Source: JBCDAP01 sp038747915
GTDB taxonomy: Bacteria > Planctomycetota > Phycisphaerae > Phycisphaerales > UBA1924
NCBI GenBank assembly: GCA_038747915.1
Contig: JBCDJJ010000005.1
Coordinates: 1 to 64,000, forward strand
Reading direction: 5' to 3'
Length of the DNA stretch: 64,000 bases
Position numbers and translations under genes: made by a program. The notes beneath the pieces are model-generated. The model saw only the letters and a list, made by a program, of their open reading frames with translations. It did not search any database and was not told the origin of the DNA. The first letter of the stretch is position 1; every line of letters begins with the position of its first letter. This document shows positions 56,379 through 64,000 of the stretch, in pieces.

Positions 56379-56948
56379 ATGGACGGCGAGGGCCTGATCC
56401 TGATCGTGAGCGGCCCCTCGGGCGTGGGCAAGACCACGATTGCGCGATCGATCGAGCAGACCATCCCGCAGGCGGTGTTCTCGGTCAGTGCAACCACCCG
56501 CCAACCAAGGGCACAGGAGACCGCGGGCGAGAGCTATTACTTCCTCCCCGAGGAGCAGTTCCTGGACAAGGTGGGGGCCGGGGCGTTTCTCGAGCACGCC
56601 GAGTATGCGGGGAACCGGTACGGGACACTCCGTGAGCCCACCGACGAGTTGCTGGCCAAGGGCCGCGTCGTGCTGCTGGATATTGAGGTTGAGGGCGCGA
56701 AGCAGGTGAAGGCGAGGATGCCATCGGCGCTCGCGATCTTCATCGAGGCACCGAGCGATGAGGAGTTGCTCCGGCGGCTGCGCGACCGGCGGAGCGAGGA
56801 TGAACGGACGATCATGCGCCGGTTCGATGTGGCGCGACGAGAGATCACGGAGGCCCACGCGTGCGGGGTGTACGACGTGTTCATCGTGAACGACGATCTG
56901 GAGCGAGCGACCGCTGAGGCGATCGAGATCGTCCGCTCGCGGATGTGA
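56379..56948 (+). CDS. gmk: Guanylate kinase
   Basis: Gmk phosphorylates GMP to GDP. The 189-residue protein has the P-loop LIVSGPSGVGKTTIAR, VSATTRQPR (GMP-binding), AGESYYFLPEEQFLDKV, FLEHAEYAGNRYGT, and VVLLDIEVEGAKQVK, with the lid RLRDRRSEDERTIMRR. It is full length. It is divergent from the small unknown gene and convergent with the pgpH-like gene. Confidence 0.96.
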   Translation: MDGEGLILIVSGPSGVGKTTIARSIEQTIPQAVFSVSATTRQPRAQETAGESYYFLPEEQFLDKVGAGAFLEHAEYAGNRYGTLREPTDELLAKGRVVLLDIEVEGAKQVKARMPSALAIFIEAPSDEELLRRLRDRRSEDERTIMRRFDVARREITEAHACGVYDVFIVNDDLERATAEAIEIVRSRM

Positions 56949-56972
56949 GGGGCGCCGTATGGCGCAGCGAAC

Positions 56973-59324
56973 TCACGAGGCCGATGCGACGCGTTCGGAC
57001 GACTCGTCGAACTCCGGTGTCTCCGGCAGCGTGCCCGCCTCGTCGCCGGACGTGGGCCGCGCTTTGTCGCCCTTGGGGTAGGCGATGCGGCCGTGATAGA
57101 TGCCGTTGAGGCTCTTGATGATCGACTCCTCCACGGTGTGCAGATCGCGGAGGGTGATCGCCGCCTCGTCGAACTGGCCGTCGTCGAGGTACTTGCGGCT
57201 GATCTCACGGACAAGGGAGCTGATGCGAGCCGGGTTGGGCTCGGCCATCGCGCGGGTCGCAGCCTCGACCGAGTCGGCGAGCATGAGGACCGCGGCCTCT
57301 CGGGTGCGCGGCTTGGGACCTGGGTAGCGGTACTCGATCTCGGAGGGGACGGCGGAATCCTCGGTGTCTTCCTCGGCCCGCTGTTTGGCGCGCTCGAAGA
57401 AGTACTGGACGAGGTTCGTGCCGTGGTGAGACTCAATGTAGTGCTGAAGGGAGCGCGGCAGCCCAGCTTCTTTGGCAAGCTCGACGCCGTCTTTGACGTG
57501 CGCAACGATGACGAGGAGCGACATGGCAGGTGAGAGCCTCGCATGCACCGGCGCCTGGCCAGCGGTCTGGTTCTCGATGAAGTACTCGGGCTTGTTCATC
57601 TTGCCGATGTCGTGGTACATCGCGCCGACGTACACGTGCATCGAGTCCGCCTCGATCGCATCCGCCGCGGCCTCAGCAATGATCGCCACGGTGTGCGAGT
57701 GGTTGAACGTGCCCGGCGCCCGCTGCTGAAGCTGACGGAGGACTGGGTGCGAGCTATCGCGGAGCTCGGAGAGGGTCATGCCGGTGGTGACATCGAAGAC
57801 CCGCTCCACGCTGGGCAGCGCAACAAGCGTGACAGCTGCTGCAAGGAAGCCCGCCGACCCGGCCCAGGCGCTATCGATGAAGAGCTCGACCACGGTCGCG
57901 GGCAGCACCGGACGCGTGAGCAGGTTGACCGCGAGCGTGGTGATCAGCAGAGAAGTGCCGACCGCGATGCCGCCGCGCAGCACGTCGTGGCGGTGGCGAA
58001 CGTTGTCGAGCGACGCGGCCGAGACAATGGCCGCCACGAGGGCCGCGGTGAAGTACCCCGCGGACAGCCCCAACGCGAGGCTGATCAGCACGGACTGCGT
58101 CGCCGCGGCCATCACCGCGAGCCGGCGGTCGAACGCGGTGACCACGACCATAGCAGTCAGTGCCACGGGCGCGAGCGTCATGAACCACCGCGCCTCCGGC
58201 ACCGCGCCGCTGCCCCAACACGCGACCGCCGCGCCGAGGATCACAATCCCCGAGAGCACCGCCGAACGAAGCGGGTGCCGACCGGCACGCGGCGAGTACC
58301 GGCGGACATACCCCACAAAGACCGCGATCAGAGCCGCAGCGACCGCGAGCGAACCGACCGCATCGGCCGTCTGCGTGACGAATGAGCGGGAGTCGCGGAA
58401 TTGCTGAGCCTCTTCCTTGGCAAGGCGCGCCCGCTCGGAGGTGATCTCTTCACCCTGCAGCACGATCGGCTGACCCACGAGGTACGTGGCGAGCACATCG
58501 GGCACCGCATCGGCCCGCTCGGTGCGCAGTGTCTCCATCGCCTCCTGATCGAACACAAACGTGGGCACGCCGGTAGAAAGCGCCCGCGCGACCATGACCT
58601 GCGCATCGTCTTCGGTGAGTCCGGCACTGATGCGCCGCATGAGCCGCTCGCCCGCATCGGGGGAGGCAACACTCACCGCAGCGTCTCGGCTCACCGGCGT
58701 GCGGGCACCCGACTCCTCGAGGAGGACGATCTCGCCCGCGGTCGACTGCTGGGCGAGGCCGAACTCTTCGGCCAGCAGGACGGGCGTGGTGCGCAAGCCG
58801 CGGACGAAGCGGTCGACGCGTGTCTCCCATGCCGCGGTCGGCACACCGGCGTCGACCAGCTCGCGGATGCGCGCGAAGGCGGGCTCGTCGAGAGCAAACG
58901 CGCCGCGGATCTCATCGGGCACAGCATCGAGCGACTCGCTCGCCGCGAGGGTCGCCGGGAGCGCAAGGAGCGAGGCACTAATGACCTCGATCGCCTCGAC
59001 ATCCGCGGTATAGACACGCGGCGTGCGGCGGCGGGCGTCCTCGCGATCACGGTCGGTAGCCTCCTGATCGACGATGGAGAACTCGGCACGGACGACGTGG
59101 GACCGATCCGCCATGCGACCGGGCACGAGCAGGATGGTGTCACGGAAGGCGTGGAGGACCGCTGCGGACGCGAGCACGCTCGCTGCGATGATGAGGCTCA
59201 TCTGCAGCAGGTTGGGGATGAGCGCCAGCTCGCGCCACGGGATGCGGCGGCGACCCGCGCGCGACTTGGTGCCGGCGCGGCGCCGCTTGGACGAAGGCGT
59301 GGTCGTGGTGGTCGGGTCAGGCAT
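56973..59324 (-). CDS. 7TM-HD phosphohydrolase (PgpH-like cyclic-di-AMP phosphodiesterase)
   Basis: A 783-residue membrane protein: one N-terminal helix, a large extracytoplasmic domain of about 300 residues, seven transmembrane segments and a cytoplasmic HDIG domain. The HD core shows TFNHSHTVAIIAEAAADAIEAD, GAMYHDIGKMNKPEYF, and IVAHVKDGVELAKEAGLP with HYIESHHGTNL. This order matches the 7TM-HDED family whose members PgpH and related proteins degrade c-di-AMP. It begins 8 bases after the phoH stop, consistent with an operon, as is common for pgpH-phoH. Confidence 0.9.
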   Translation of the reverse strand: MPDPTTTTTPSSKRRRAGTKSRAGRRRIPWRELALIPNLLQMSLIIAASVLASAAVLHAFRDTILLVPGRMADRSHVVRAEFSIVDQEATDRDREDARRRTPRVYTADVEAIEVISASLLALPATLAASESLDAVPDEIRGAFALDEPAFARIRELVDAGVPTAAWETRVDRFVRGLRTTPVLLAEEFGLAQQSTAGEIVLLEESGARTPVSRDAAVSVASPDAGERLMRRISAGLTEDDAQVMVARALSTGVPTFVFDQEAMETLRTERADAVPDVLATYLVGQPIVLQGEEITSERARLAKEEAQQFRDSRSFVTQTADAVGSLAVAAALIAVFVGYVRRYSPRAGRHPLRSAVLSGIVILGAAVACWGSGAVPEARWFMTLAPVALTAMVVVTAFDRRLAVMAAATQSVLISLALGLSAGYFTAALVAAIVSAASLDNVRHRHDVLRGGIAVGTSLLITTLAVNLLTRPVLPATVVELFIDSAWAGSAGFLAAAVTLVALPSVERVFDVTTGMTLSELRDSSHPVLRQLQQRAPGTFNHSHTVAIIAEAAADAIEADSMHVYVGAMYHDIGKMNKPEYFIENQTAGQAPVHARLSPAMSLLVIVAHVKDGVELAKEAGLPRSLQHYIESHHGTNLVQYFFERAKQRAEEDTEDSAVPSEIEYRYPGPKPRTREAAVLMLADSVEAATRAMAEPNPARISSLVREISRKYLDDGQFDEAAITLRDLHTVEESIIKSLNGIYHGRIAYPKGDKARPTSGDEAGTLPETPEFDESSERVASAS

Positions 59325-59332
59325 GAGTGGGC

Positions 59333-60301
59333 TCAGGTGGCCGGCTCGCTCGCGGGCTCGTACGCCTCGATCACCCGCTGCACGAGGTCGTGGCGGACCA
59401 CATCGGCCTTTGTGAGAAAGCAGAACCCTATCCCGGGGATGCGGCGGAGTCGCCGGGCCGCATCAAGCAGGCCCGACTGCACACCCTCCGGCAGATCGAT
59501 CTGCGTGGGGTCGCCGGTGACGACAACCTTCGACCGTTGACCCATCCGCGTGAGGAACATCTGCATCTGCGTGACCGTGGTGTTCTGCGCCTCGTCCAGG
59601 ATGATGGCAGCGTCGTTGAGGGTGCGACCCCGCATGAACGCCAGTGGCACAATCTCGACCACATCGGAGGCCATGAACCGCCGGACAACGTCGAAATCCA
59701 GCATGTCGTGCATCGCGTCGAACAGGGGGCGCAAATAGGGGTTGACCTTTTCCCGAAAGTCGCCCGGCAGGTACCCGAGCTTCTCCCCCGCCTCGACCGC
59801 TGGCCGGCAGAGCACGACTTTCTTGACCAGCCCCTGTCTGAGGTGGTGGATCGCTGCGGCCACCGCCAGATAGGTCTTACCGGTGCCCGCGGGGCCGAGG
59901 CCGAAGACCATGTCGTTCTCGAAGATCGCGTTCAAGTAGTGCTTCTGGTTCGCAGAGCGGGGTGCGAGGCGACGGCCACCGACCGTGACATCGAGCGCAT
60001 CACGGATCGCACGATCGGGTGCGGCCTCCAGCTCGCGGGTGTGCGCACGGGCCGCATCGGCGATCGTCTCGAGCACCTGCTCGCGGGAGAGCGCCATCTC
60101 GCGGCGTGACGCGGACAGCAGACGATCGACCACGTCGCGCGCCGCATGGACCGCATCGCGCTCGCCGCGGATCGTGACATCGGCATCGCGAGCTGCGATG
60201 TTGACGCCGAGGCTCTCACGGATGATCTTGAGGTTCCGCTCCGCAGGCCCGAGCGCGACCGTCCGCTGATCGGGTGGGGGGAGCTTGATGGTGAGTTCCA
60301 C
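59333..60301 (-). CDS. PhoH-family ATPase
   Basis: A 322-residue PhoH protein: an N-terminal KH-like part (residues 1-110, starting MELTIKLPPPDQRTVALGPAERNLK) and an ATPase core with Walker A GLGPAGTGKTYLA, LCRPAVEAGEKLGYLPGDF, Walker B AIILDEAQNTT, and VVVTGDPTQIDLP. PhoH-like proteins are thought to act on RNA. Co-direction and tight spacing with the pgpH-like gene recur in many bacteria; the usual ybeY neighbour is not present here. Confidence 0.92.
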   Translation of the reverse strand: MELTIKLPPPDQRTVALGPAERNLKIIRESLGVNIAARDADVTIRGERDAVHAARDVVDRLLSASRREMALSREQVLETIADAARAHTRELEAAPDRAIRDALDVTVGGRRLAPRSANQKHYLNAIFENDMVFGLGPAGTGKTYLAVAAAIHHLRQGLVKKVVLCRPAVEAGEKLGYLPGDFREKVNPYLRPLFDAMHDMLDFDVVRRFMASDVVEIVPLAFMRGRTLNDAAIILDEAQNTTVTQMQMFLTRMGQRSKVVVTGDPTQIDLPEGVQSGLLDAARRLRRIPGIGFCFLTKADVVRHDLVQRVIEAYEPASEPAT

Positions 60302-60360
60302 GCGCGCTCGGCTCGCTTGACCGCCCCACGAGCGCTGACACCGGCCCGCACGACGATCTC

Positions 60361-60942
60361 ATGACCATCCAACCGACACAGTGTATGCGACCCGCTCCGC
60401 GTCCAGAAGCGGGAGGCCGCAATTTGATCGTATTTTGTTTGGCTCGTGCCGCCACGGTGATGCTGAGCGGTCTCGCCCTCGGGTGCGCCGGGGGCTCGAG
60501 CCCGCCTCAGGGCGTGTTGGGCGAGCCGGGTCAGCTCGGGACCTCATGGCCCAGCCACGGTCAGCGGGCGGATGTGGCCGCCGCGGTCAGCTACGCCAGC
60601 GCCGCGAGCGACATGGCTGTGATCGCCGAACGCCCCCTCGCGGAGGGCCGCGACGACGCGGTGGTGTACGAGCTGATCACCATCCGCGACGAACCGGCAT
60701 GGCTCGTGATCGAGGGGCTCGGCCCCGCGGACCCGCTCGATGCCGCCCACCACGAGGAGTCGACGCGCCTGACCGCTTCAGCCCGCGTGGGGCGGTTCGG
60801 CGACCCGGCGCGGGAAGAAACGCTCATCGCCCGGCTGCACGAGCGGCTTCAGCAGCTCCGGCGCGGGCCGAGCAAGATCGACTGGACGAAGGTCGTCGGC
60901 GAGACGCCGGAGCCGATCGGGGAGCGCGTGGAAGTGGAGTAG
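60361..60942 (+). CDS. Putative lipoprotein of unknown function
   Basis: Up to 193 residues. Early residues include LARAATVMLSGLALGCAGG with a lipobox Cys (LALGC), so the mature protein is probably membrane-anchored. A later start near MLSGLALGC or at residue 9 is possible, and no strong ribosome-binding site decides. The rest has YELITIRDEPAWLVIEGLG and TARVGRFGDPAREETLIARLHERLQQL, unrecognised. It lies between the divergent phoH operon and the convergent dnaE. Confidence 0.55.
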   Translation: MTIQPTQCMRPAPRPEAGGRNLIVFCLARAATVMLSGLALGCAGGSSPPQGVLGEPGQLGTSWPSHGQRADVAAAVSYASAASDMAVIAERPLAEGRDDAVVYELITIRDEPAWLVIEGLGPADPLDAAHHEESTRLTASARVGRFGDPAREETLIARLHERLQQLRRGPSKIDWTKVVGETPEPIGERVEVE

Positions 60943-60994
60943 CAATCGATCGGAAATCAATCGCATAACAAGGGCCACTTGGCTCAAAGCAACC

Positions 60995-63900
60995 TTAGAC
61001 CCGATCCACCGACTCGCACATCTCTTTGGTGCCCAGCTCGCGTCGCTGCGGGCCGCGGCGGTTCGTGTTCGAGCGTGAGCGGGCGCGTTTGCCGCCGAGC
61101 ACCATGACATTCGACTCGCCGAGCCACTCGCGGGTCTGGCCGATGAAGTCGGGCGAGGCGATGGCGCGGCAGGCGGGGCCGGGTTCGACGATCACGCGCG
61201 ACTCGTCGTTCACGAAGGCGAAGCGGACCGGGACCGGGTCGCCGGTGATGGTCCCCCGCTGCTGGGCGAGCAGGCCGCGGATCATGTCGAGTGTGGGCGC
61301 CGCGGTGCCGTTGAGGCGGCGTTCGTCGAGGGTGAGCTCGATGGCGGTGGCGAGCCGCTGCTCGGCGCGCTCGATGGGTGTAAGCGCCTCGATGATGATC
61401 TGCGTGTCACCGCGCGAGTGGTCGACGGTGCCCTCGACGAAGACGATGGCATCGGTCTGGATGTCGGCGGCGCAGCTGGCGTACGTCTTTGGGAAGGCGA
61501 CCGCATCGGCGGTGCCGAGCCGATCCTCGATGGTGAGGATGGCCATGTGGTCGCCCTTCTTCGTCGTCACCGCCCGGATGCTCTTGATGATCGCCGCGAC
61601 GATCGCCCCGCCTTCCTGCGGGGCGTCCTTGAGCCCGCCGGTGGTGTGGGTCGCGAAGCGCTCGATGCGCGGCTGCTCGCGGTCGAGCGGGTGGGCGGAG
61701 ACATAGAAGCCGAGCGACTGCTTCTCGTGGGCGAGGGTCTCGCGCTCGTCCCACGGATCGACCGCTGCCAGAGCTGGCTCGGGTGTGTCCGGTGGGGCCT
61801 CGTCGGCATCCGAACCCCCGAAGAGGGCACACTGCCCCGCAGCGCGATCCTTCGCGAGCGATTGTCCGGCCGCGACCGCTCGCTCGACGCTGGCCAGCAT
61901 GGCGGCTCGCTCCTCCTTCGAGTGGATCGCGTCGAACGCACCGGCCTTGATGAGCGCCTCGATCGTCGCTTTGTTGATGCTGCCGGGAGGCAGGCGCTCG
62001 CAGAAGTCGTACAAACTTTTGTATGGACCATTGGCGTCACGCTCCGCAACGAGCGCGTCGATCGCCGAGGACCCGACACCCTTGATCGCCTTCAGCCCGA
62101 AGCGGACGTGGCCGTGCAGGTTGTCGCGCGGCTCGCCCTCGTCGAAGACCACCGCGAACTCGGCCTGCGAGCGATTGACATCCGGCGGGCGCACATCGAC
62201 GCCGATGCGTCCGTCGGGGAAGACCACGCGCTTGCAGTCGTCGAGGTAGCCGATCCAGTCATCGACCTTCTGCGCCTGGCTCTCGTAGGTGAGGAAAGCG
62301 GCCATGTACTGATTGGGGAAGAAGGTCTTGAGGTAGGCCGTGCGGTAGGCGACGATCGCGTACCCCGTGGAGTGGCTCTTGTTGAAGCCGTAGCCCGCGA
62401 ACTTGAGGATCAGGTCGAAGAGCTCCTCGGCCCGCTTCTTGTCGAGTCCGTGCCCCACTGCGCCCTCGACGAAGCGCGGGCGGTTCTCGTTGATGACCTT
62501 CTCTTTCTTCTTGCTGATCGCTTTGATGAGCGTGTACGCGGCGCGGAGCGGGATGCCGCCCAGCTCGCTCGCGATCTGCATCACCTGCTCCTGGTAGACC
62601 ATGATGCCGTAGGTCTCGGCGGTGAAGCGATCGACGATCTCGTGGACCGACGGGACGGGCTCCTGCCCGTGCTTGCGCGCGTTGTACTGCGGGATCAGAT
62701 CCATCGGGCCGGGGCGGTAGAGCGCATTGGCCGCGATGAGGTCCTCCAGGCGGTCGGGCTTCATCTGCACCAGCAGCCGCCGCATGCCGCCCGACTCGAA
62801 CTGGAACACGCCGGTGGTGTCGGCCCGCTTGAACAGCTCGAAGACACGCGGATCGTCGTACGTGAGCTGCTCGAGATCGAGTGGATCGGTCGCCACCGAC
62901 TTCCCCGCGCGCGACGGCATTGTAGACCTCATCGTCACTCAAACTCTCGCGCACGAGTGCGACGCTGCGCTCGATCACGCTCAGTGTGCGGAGGCCGAGG
63001 AAGTCCATCTTGAGCAGGCCGACCTGCTCGCACGTCGGGCCGTCCCACTGGGTGACCACATCGTCGGTGCCGGGCGGGCGGTAGAGCGGCACGATCTCTT
63101 GCAGGGGTCGCGTCGCGACGATCACGCCCGCTGCATGCACCGAGCTATGCCGAGCCTGCCCCTCAAGCACGCGACCGGTATCGATGATCTGGCGGATGGT
63201 GGACGGATCGGGCGCGTGCTCGGTGGAGCCGAAGACCTCGCGCGTCGCGTCCCGGTCGCCGTCGTAGAGCCCCTTCAGACGCGGCTCTTCGTCGAACGCT
63301 CGCTTGAAGTTCATCTTGGGGTGCTCGGGCACCAGCTTGGCCAGCTTGTCGATCTGCGCAAGCGGGACATCGAGCACGCGACCGATGTCGCGGATGGCGG
63401 CCCGCGCCTTGAGCGTCCCGAACGTGATGATCTGGGCGACGTGACCGTACTTCTCGCGGACGTACTGGATGACCCGTTGCCGCCCGTCCTGGCACAGGTC
63501 GATATCGATATCGGGGTACTCGGCACGATCGGGGTCAGTGAACCGCTCGAAGAGCAAGCCGTACCGCACCGGGCAGGCGTTGGAGAGGCCGAGCAGGTAC
63601 CCGACCATGGTGCCGACGCCCGAACCACGGGCGAGCGCGGGGATGCCGTGCTGACGGGCCCAGTTCACGAAGTCCCACACAATCAGGAAGTAGGGCGAGA
63701 TCGACTTATCCGCAAGGATGCGCAGCTCGCGATCGAGGCGCGCACGCACATCCGCCATGAAGGCATCGTCTTCGCGTGGCACAGGCGTCTCGCCTGTGCT
63801 TCCGAGCGCGGATGTGGTCTGCACAGGCGAGACGCTTGTACCACGGGTCTGCGCGCCGTAGCGCCAGACGAGACCGGCTTCGCAGAGCTCGCGGAGCGCA

Positions 63901-64000
63901 GCGTTGCACTCGGTCTGCAGCTCGTCGCTCGTGCGCTCGCTGCGCGCGGGGTCGAAGGGCAGCAGCTCGTATCGCGCGCAGAACCGCTTGAACCACTCCG
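60995..64000 (-). CDS. dnaE: DNA polymerase III subunit alpha (5' end beyond window; apparent frameshift and repeat insertion)
   Basis: The replicative polymerase catalytic subunit. Visible from within the palm: SPYFLIVWDFVNWARQHGIP, RAEYPDIDIDLCQDGRQRVI with the catalytic Asp pair, KMDFLGLRTLSVIE with the third Asp, TGVFQFESGGMRRLLVQMKP, LYRPGPMDLIPQYN, then FNKSHSTGYAIVAYRTAYLK, the HhH region and an OB-fold (GAIVAAIIKSIRAVTTKKGD). The frame changes near 62903-62906. Upstream codons read to DDEVYNAVARGE, and downstream sense resumes as SVATDPLDLEQL. One base less in the run of four C (plus strand) restores ARGKSVATDPLD. A palindromic repeat at 63775-63845 is read in frame. The PHP domain lies beyond base 64000. 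Confidence 0.92.
63775..63845. repeat. Palindromic interspersed element inside dnaE (family B)
   Basis: Arms 63775-63799 and 63821-63845 are reverse complements with two mismatches (23 of 25) around a 21-base spacer. Each arm includes the self-complementary CACAGGCG...CGCCTGTG motif, degraded in the right arm. The left arm matches the element at 34049 except for one base (TCT for TCC). In dnaE it is read in frame on the minus strand as about 24 residues, ending TGETPVPR, between RYGAQT and EDDAFMADVRARLDREL, where other DnaE proteins have a short loop. Confidence 0.85.

Noticed and set aside
62259..62895. Continuation of the upstream dnaE frame past the frameshift
   Set aside because: After 62903 the frame gives Arg/Ala-rich sequence, whereas the other frame continues DnaE motifs without a break.
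63469..63991. Short rightward frames beginning MAQASRLC in dnaE and after tyrS
   Set aside because: They arise from the palindromic repeat itself (the words are read out of CACAGGCG/CGCCTGTG), not from genes.

Overview
The window is GC-rich chromosomal DNA of a planctomycete, most likely a member of the Phycisphaerae. Evidence for this: secreted proteins with PEP-CTERM-like tails (P-x-PGA, small hydrophobic stretch, poly-Arg); cysteine-rich repeats beginning GACC; dockerin-like EF-hand pairs at C-termini; and a Hanks-type Ser/Thr kinase. The housekeeping genes (csrA, ksgA, mdh, tig, clpX, aroB, mnmG, tyrS, eno, gmk, phoH, pgpH, dnaE) are ordinary. I saw no rRNA, tRNA, CRISPR array, IS transposase or prophage gene.

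Layout. 1-5.7 kb: a leftward run of an M48 peptidase, a divergent dapF, a class III aminotransferase, astA and the start of astD. This looks like an arginine succinyltransferase (AST) catabolic locus without a visible astB. 5.8-8.5 kb: a NifU-domain protein, csrA, ksgA and a HAD phosphatase. 8.5-13 kb: an APH-like kinase, a Ser/Thr kinase with zinc-ribbon and membrane tail, mdh and a PEP-CTERM protein. 13.4-16.8 kb: tig, a small membrane protein and clpX. 16.8-22.2 kb: a marR-mfp-RND efflux operon preceded by an 18-bp perfect palindrome. 22.5-31.8 kb: a PEP-CTERM protein, then a leftward run of mnmG, phoX, aroB, a ParA ATPase fused to a glycogen-binding (CBM48/AMPK-beta) domain, and a MinD-like protein that has lost its P-loop. 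32-37.9 kb: tyrS, an M20 amidohydrolase, a UDPGP-family pyrophosphorylase and an SGNH hydrolase. 38-43.6 kb: a large secreted protein, phoU, eno and a membrane protein. 43.9-53.4 kb: flagellin, a YhaM-like HD exonuclease and four secreted proteins, all with dockerin-like ends and three with GACC modules. 53.4-60.9 kb: a LON-domain protein, lipoproteins, a PhoD-like phosphatase, gmk, pgpH and phoH. 61-64 kb: most of dnaE.

The most interesting signals are three. (1) The ParA-CBM48 fusion lies beside a degenerate, P-loop-less MinD-like protein. This suggests an undescribed two-protein ParA system tied to a polysaccharide. (2) Several families of small palindromic interspersed elements are present. 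One copy is inserted in frame inside dnaE, and an unrelated foreign-looking tail sits on astA. (3) dnaE has a one-base frameshift at a run of four C/G.

All start sites were chosen by eye from ribosome-binding sites, overlaps and family N-termini. Family calls rest on motifs recognised in the translations, without database searches.
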